Assembly (NCBI GenBank): GCA_021203685.1
Contig: JAJQAS010000257.1
Location: 1 to 7,326 of the forward strand
Origin: Clostridiales bacterium
GTDB taxonomy: Bacteria; Bacillota; Clostridia; Oscillospirales; Oscillospiraceae
Length of the DNA stretch: 7,326 nt
Reading direction: 5' to 3'
Shown here one piece after another: positions 4,393-7,326 of the stretch (position 1 is its first letter; each line of letters opens with the position of its first letter). The translations under genes and the position numbers were made by a program. Under the pieces are notes generated by a model that worked only from the letters and a program-made list of their open reading frames with translations, was not told the DNA's origin and made no database searches.

Positions 4393-6768
4393 TTACTTCC
4401 ACAGCTTTTTCAGCTTGCGGGCGGGCCAGGTGAGCATTCGTCCCAGCCGCCAGGAGAAGGAACTTCGCATGGCGGCATTCTTCTTTTTGAGGGAGGACAG
4501 TTCCTTTTCCAATGCCGCAATTTCTGCTTCCTTTTCCACTGTCTCACTGCGCGGCGTCCATTCCAGGTGAAGGGATACCACGTCCCCATCCTGCACCGCG
4601 TAAGCCAGAATGATGGGTTTATCATGACAGGCATTTCCTGTGCCCTGAGGTTCCGCCTGGCCGTTGCATCTGACATTTTGATAGGTCACCCAACAGGATA
4701 CCCGCTCTCCCCGCTCGTTCCGTACATCTCTGCCACGAAGCTTAATGGTCAGCTTCTCGCCGGAACGAATGTGGAGCTTCAAATCCAGCGTCCCATGATA
4801 TGCCTCCACCGTATAACCCACACCATTTTTTTGGAGCCATTTCGGCTGCTTTATCACCGCTCGTGCGTCAGAAATCTGCGCCAGCGCAAGCTCCGCCTCA
4901 GCGCCTGTCAGCTTGATATCCACCCTGGCAGTCAGGTTATCCCTGAAGCGGTTGACAAGCTCCGTCAGGTTATCAGGTTCATATGGATTTTCTTCGATAA
5001 AACGGTCCAACCCCTGCGTGATCGTCGGCTGGCAAAGCTGGCGGCTTGCCAGTACATCGCCGATCACCTTGGTGACGCCGATGACGGCATAGCACTCCTG
5101 CAAGGGGTGGAAGTCCTTTTCCGCTGCGTACCGCTTCGCGTAGTCATAGAGTTCCACGTCAAAGCAGGTTTCAAACAATTTCTGAAAGCTGCACGAATCA
5201 AACACAGCCTTCAAATACCCTTCCACTGTCTTCGCTGAAACTGGAGCATTGTCCACATTGTTTTGCAGGACCTCCAGCACCTTCTCGTCCTTTGTGAGAA
5301 CGCTAAAGGACTCGTCCACCTTCCCAGCACTACTAACCTGGGTCCGAGGGAACGCCTCGTTGATTTTCTGCGCACAGGCGATCGTTTCCGGGCTGATGGA
5401 CCGGCCTCCCTCGATGCGGAAACTCAGCAGCTTCGGGCAATACCGCACATAAATCAGCGCCATCAGCAAGTTTCGGTCCTGGCACTCCGCTGTTTCCAGT
5501 TTTAAGCTCCTGATGCCAGGATCCAAGAAAGGCGTCAGCGCATAATCATTGCAAGCCAGCCGTTCGACGACTTCTTTGCCAAAATGGTGCCTACCCCGCG
5601 TCAGCCGGTAAAAGCGCGCCGGATCACTGGTTGAATTCTCTTCTTGCGCACCGAAAATCTCGTCTACCACCTGGAATGCGGTCTCGTGGATCCTTCTGGT
5701 AGACTCTGCCATTTCCCGTTCGAGAAAGGGCGAATAGCGTCTGGCTCTGCGCGCCTCCTGGTCGATAAAACTCTGCCTGGTCTGATTCCAAAGGGCTCTA
5801 AGGACACCTCCGCCTGCTCCGGAAACAATGTACCGCTTTTCCGCGAACCTGGCCGTTTTGAAATACATATGCTTATGGATAGCCAGTTTTGTGTAAAAGG
5901 ACGCATTGATCGTGTCCTTTAAGCTGTAATGGATCGCCTGTGTGTCGAGATTTTTATTATTCAGTTTGAATCCATAATAGTCCGCGATCTCACTGGCGAT
6001 CTCATAGTCCTCGGCGTGGGTGTGGAGCGTGTTATGGATGGAGAACACTTGAATATCGTTCAGGTCTACCCCAGCACACAGCATCAGCAGGAAGGTGATC
6101 CGGCTGTCAAATCCGCCGGACAAGCATGTGGAAATATTGCTTGTCCGTGCCTTTAGATTCCGAAATAACGCCGTCCACTTGTCAAACCAGCGGTCAAGCG
6201 TCGCCATGCCTTCCGCAGAGTCCAGGGCGATGGATTCCTCGGTGCAAATGCCAGCCTCCGCCCGTAATTCCGAAGTGTTGGTGTCGATGAACAGGACAGC
6301 GTCCTTATCCACCAGCTTGATCTCCTTCACCGCCGTATCCGCATATGCGTGGCTGGTCAGGGACCCCAGCAGGAGCTGGTTGGCGTAGTCCCGGTCCAGC
6401 GTGAGGGGAAAGCGCGTTTTCAGATACTCCAGCAGGCGGTGGAAGGAATTGCTCAGGGCAAAATAGCCCCCATTGCGGAACAGGTAAAGCCCCCAGCTGC
6501 CGTTGAAGTCCTGCCGGATTCGGATTTGCCCGTCCGCCATGCGCTCCACATAGACATAAGCGCCGCAGCCGTCCAGGGCGTCCGCCGCCGCCTCCGTCAG
6601 GTTCTCCTGCTCGAAAATGCCGCTGGACTGCACGGAAAAGCCGTAAAAATGGGGCTCTACTTCGTCCAGGTGCTCCGAATCGATCAGGAAGAACTCCTTC
6701 TCCGGGTCAAAAAAGTCCCTGCTTTCGCTGTCCCGGCAAAGCGACACCGTATTTCCCATTTCGCTCAT
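4393..6768 (-). CDS. asparagine-synthase-like protein with glycan-locus C-terminal domains
   Basis: A 791-residue protein in several parts. Residues 1-160 resemble the Ntn/glutamine-amidotransferase half of AsnB (D-FNGSWGLYLF and GGYFALSNSFHRLLEYL, 87-116) but there is no cysteine at position 2, so glutamine hydrolysis is not expected. Residues 190-460 are the ATP-pyrophosphatase domain: P-loop CLSGGFDSR (215-223), SGAGGG (316-321) where AsnB has SGEG-x-DE, and PFLDPGIRSL (413-422). About 640-740 is a strand-rich domain (IKLRGRDVRNERGER, CHDKP, LHLEW) of a type I recall on Clostridial polysaccharide proteins. Residues 742-768 are a coiled coil, followed by a basic tail (772-791). It probably adenylates a carboxylate and forms an amide, perhaps on a surface sugar or peptide. 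The substrate is unknown. Lasso-cyclase-like chemistry is an alternative, but no precursor is seen. AAGGAA nine bases before the ATG supports the start. It lies 102 nt behind a related-tail gene. Confidence 0.85.
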   Translation of the reverse strand: MSEMGNTVSLCRDSESRDFFDPEKEFFLIDSEHLDEVEPHFYGFSVQSSGIFEQENLTEAAADALDGCGAYVYVERMADGQIRIRQDFNGSWGLYLFRNGGYFALSNSFHRLLEYLKTRFPLTLDRDYANQLLLGSLTSHAYADTAVKEIKLVDKDAVLFIDTNTSELRAEAGICTEESIALDSAEGMATLDRWFDKWTALFRNLKARTSNISTCLSGGFDSRITFLLMLCAGVDLNDIQVFSIHNTLHTHAEDYEIASEIADYYGFKLNNKNLDTQAIHYSLKDTINASFYTKLAIHKHMYFKTARFAEKRYIVSGAGGGVLRALWNQTRQSFIDQEARRARRYSPFLEREMAESTRRIHETAFQVVDEIFGAQEENSTSDPARFYRLTRGRHHFGKEVVERLACNDYALTPFLDPGIRSLKLETAECQDRNLLMALIYVRYCPKLLSFRIEGGRSISPETIACAQKINEAFPRTQVSSAGKVDESFSVLTKDEKVLEVLQNNVDNAPVSAKTVEGYLKAVFDSCSFQKLFETCFDVELYDYAKRYAAEKDFHPLQECYAVIGVTKVIGDVLASRQLCQPTITQGLDRFIEENPYEPDNLTELVNRFRDNLTARVDIKLTGAEAELALAQISDARAVIKQPKWLQKNGVGYTVEAYHGTLDLKLHIRSGEKLTIKLRGRDVRNERGERVSCWVTYQNVRCNGQAEPQGTGNACHDKPIILAYAVQDGDVVSLHLEWTPRSETVEKEAEIAALEKELSSLKKKNAAMRSSFSWRLGRMLTWPARKLKKLWK

Positions 6769-6810
6769 TTCTCACAGTTCCTTCCATCGTTTGGCGCGGC
6801 TTTCCCCCGC

Positions 6811-6834
6811 CATTTGCCGGTTTGCCCGCAAATG
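6811..6834 (-). other. hairpin in the gap between the two coiled-coil-tail genes
   Basis: CATTTGC (6811-6817) pairs with GCAAATG (6828-6834). Inside, after a C-C mismatch, GG pairs CC around a TTTG loop. No U-tract follows on the minus strand, so it is not a standard terminator. It lies about 40 nt before the start codon of the asparagine-synthase-like gene and could modulate read-through or RNA stability. Confidence 0.35.
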
Positions 6835-6870
6835 CAACGGGAGACTGCCCTACCAGATACTCCGTCTCGC

Positions 6871-7326
6871 TTACTTCTTCCGCAGCTTTTTCAGCAGCCT
6901 TTTCAGCTTGCGGCCCGGCCAGGTGACAATGCGGCCCACTTTCCAGATGGTGGACTGCTTGATGGCCTTGTTTTTCTTTTTGAGGGCTGCGTTTTCCTTT
7001 TTCAGCGCGGAGATCTGCTTTTTCAGCGCGGAGATTTGCTTTTTCAGTTCTTTTTGCTGCTTTTTCAGTTCCTTGATCTGAACTCCCCGGTCCCGCTTTT
7101 CGTCCCAAGCTATTCGGAGCTTTTTGTTGAGCCTGGATTTTTCAGCGTTGGACTGCCGGAGCTTACGATTGGCTTCCCTTATCCGTCTGCGGTCCCTTTC
7201 CTGGCCCTTAGTATATACTTCACATACCTTCGCAATTGAGGGCAGGTCTTCTGCGCTTCCCGGGGGAGTGCGCCGTGTTGTCCAGATTGCTGTTTCAGAT
7301 GTTTGCTCCCGCCACTGGCTGCTCCG
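6871..7326 (-). CDS. C-terminal fragment of a coiled-coil protein with basic GR-TWP-RKLK tail (gene runs off the window)
   Basis: An open minus-strand frame enters at the window edge and runs 151 codons to a TAA at 6871-6873. No start lies inside, so the 5' part is missing. The first 40 visible residues have no recognisable motif. Residues about 42-122 are very rich in K, R, E and Q with heptad spacing (KELKKQQ, KELKKQISAL, KKQISAL, KKENAAL), a long coiled coil. The end reads STIWKVGRIVTWPGRKLKRL plus KKLRKK, strongly basic with two tryptophans. Coiled coil plus S-x-W-R/K-x-G-R tail is common at the C-terminus of Clostridial glycosyltransferases and related surface-polysaccharide enzymes, so the missing part may be such an enzyme; this is inference. 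The neighbouring gene ends in the same tail, with 14 of 26 residues identical. Confidence 0.85.
   Translation of the reverse strand, partial: RSSQWREQTSETAIWTTRRTPPGSAEDLPSIAKVCEVYTKGQERDRRRIREANRKLRQSNAEKSRLNKKLRIAWDEKRDRGVQIKELKKQQKELKKQISALKKQISALKKENAALKKKNKAIKQSTIWKVGRIVTWPGRKLKRLLKKLRKK
6997..7047 (-). repeat. 21-bp tandem repeats encoding coiled-coil heptads
   Basis: Units 6997-7017 and 7018-7038 differ at one base (C/T at 7015/7036), and a nine-base start of a third unit follows at 7039-7047. The same nine bases recur at 7060-7068. Each unit encodes one KKQISAL-like heptad, so unit gain or loss would lengthen or shorten the coiled coil in frame. Confidence 0.75.

Noticed and set aside
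4273..5238. Plus-strand 321-codon open frame opposite the asparagine-synthase-like gene
   Set aside because: It begins inside the terminator region and overlaps a well-supported 791-residue gene; no start signal or recognisable motif.
6997..7068. CRISPR-like array from the spaced repeats
   Set aside because: The repeats are contiguous 21-bp units in frame within a coiled coil, with no unique spacers.
6349..7239. Plus-strand open frame spanning both tail-bearing genes
   Set aside because: Its phenylalanine/leucine-rich end is the complement of lysine-rich coiled-coil codons; it crosses two minus-strand genes and their gap.

Overview
The window looks like chromosomal DNA from a GC-rich, low-GC-Gram-positive-lineage gut bacterium (class Clostridia, most like Oscillospiraceae such as Flavonifractor or Lawsonibacter). 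The clues are strong AGGAGG-type ribosome sites, a UPF0291/DUF896 protein, a VanZ-like protein, GC-rich third codon positions, and surface-polysaccharide-type proteins with basic coiled-coil tails. The genus is an inference from protein style, not from a marker gene.

Positions 68-2784 hold four colinear minus-strand genes. In transcription order they are a short-chain dehydrogenase/reductase of the FabG type, a hotdog-fold acyl-CoA thioesterase, a LacI-family repressor and a small protein with a Myb/SANT-like helix-turn-helix. Gaps of 71-97 nt and individual ribosome sites suggest one transcription unit, with a second promoter/operator candidate in front of the repressor. Positions 1-67 carry a sequence resembling the end of an IS3-family insertion sequence.

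Positions 2785-3507 hold a leader region, a strong bidirectional terminator, a small minus-strand UPF0291 gene with a very good promoter, and a divergent plus-strand promoter. The plus promoter reads into a VanZ-like membrane protein gene (3508-4014).

Positions 4015-4392 are gene-free and unusually rich in short inverted repeats, ending in a strong hairpin between the convergent vanZ-like gene and the gene beyond it.

Positions 4393-7326 hold the 3' end of a minus-strand cluster. One gene encodes a 791-residue asparagine-synthase-like protein with an intact ATP-binding P-loop but no glutaminase cysteine. Upstream of it is the cut-off C-terminus of another protein. Both proteins end in a coiled coil followed by the same W-x2-GR-x2-TWP-x-RKLK basic tail, conserved at DNA level. 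Tails of this sort occur on Clostridial cell-surface polysaccharide enzymes, so this part is best read as the edge of a surface glycan modification locus. The most unusual items in the window are the degenerate asparagine-synthase architecture and the shared tail.
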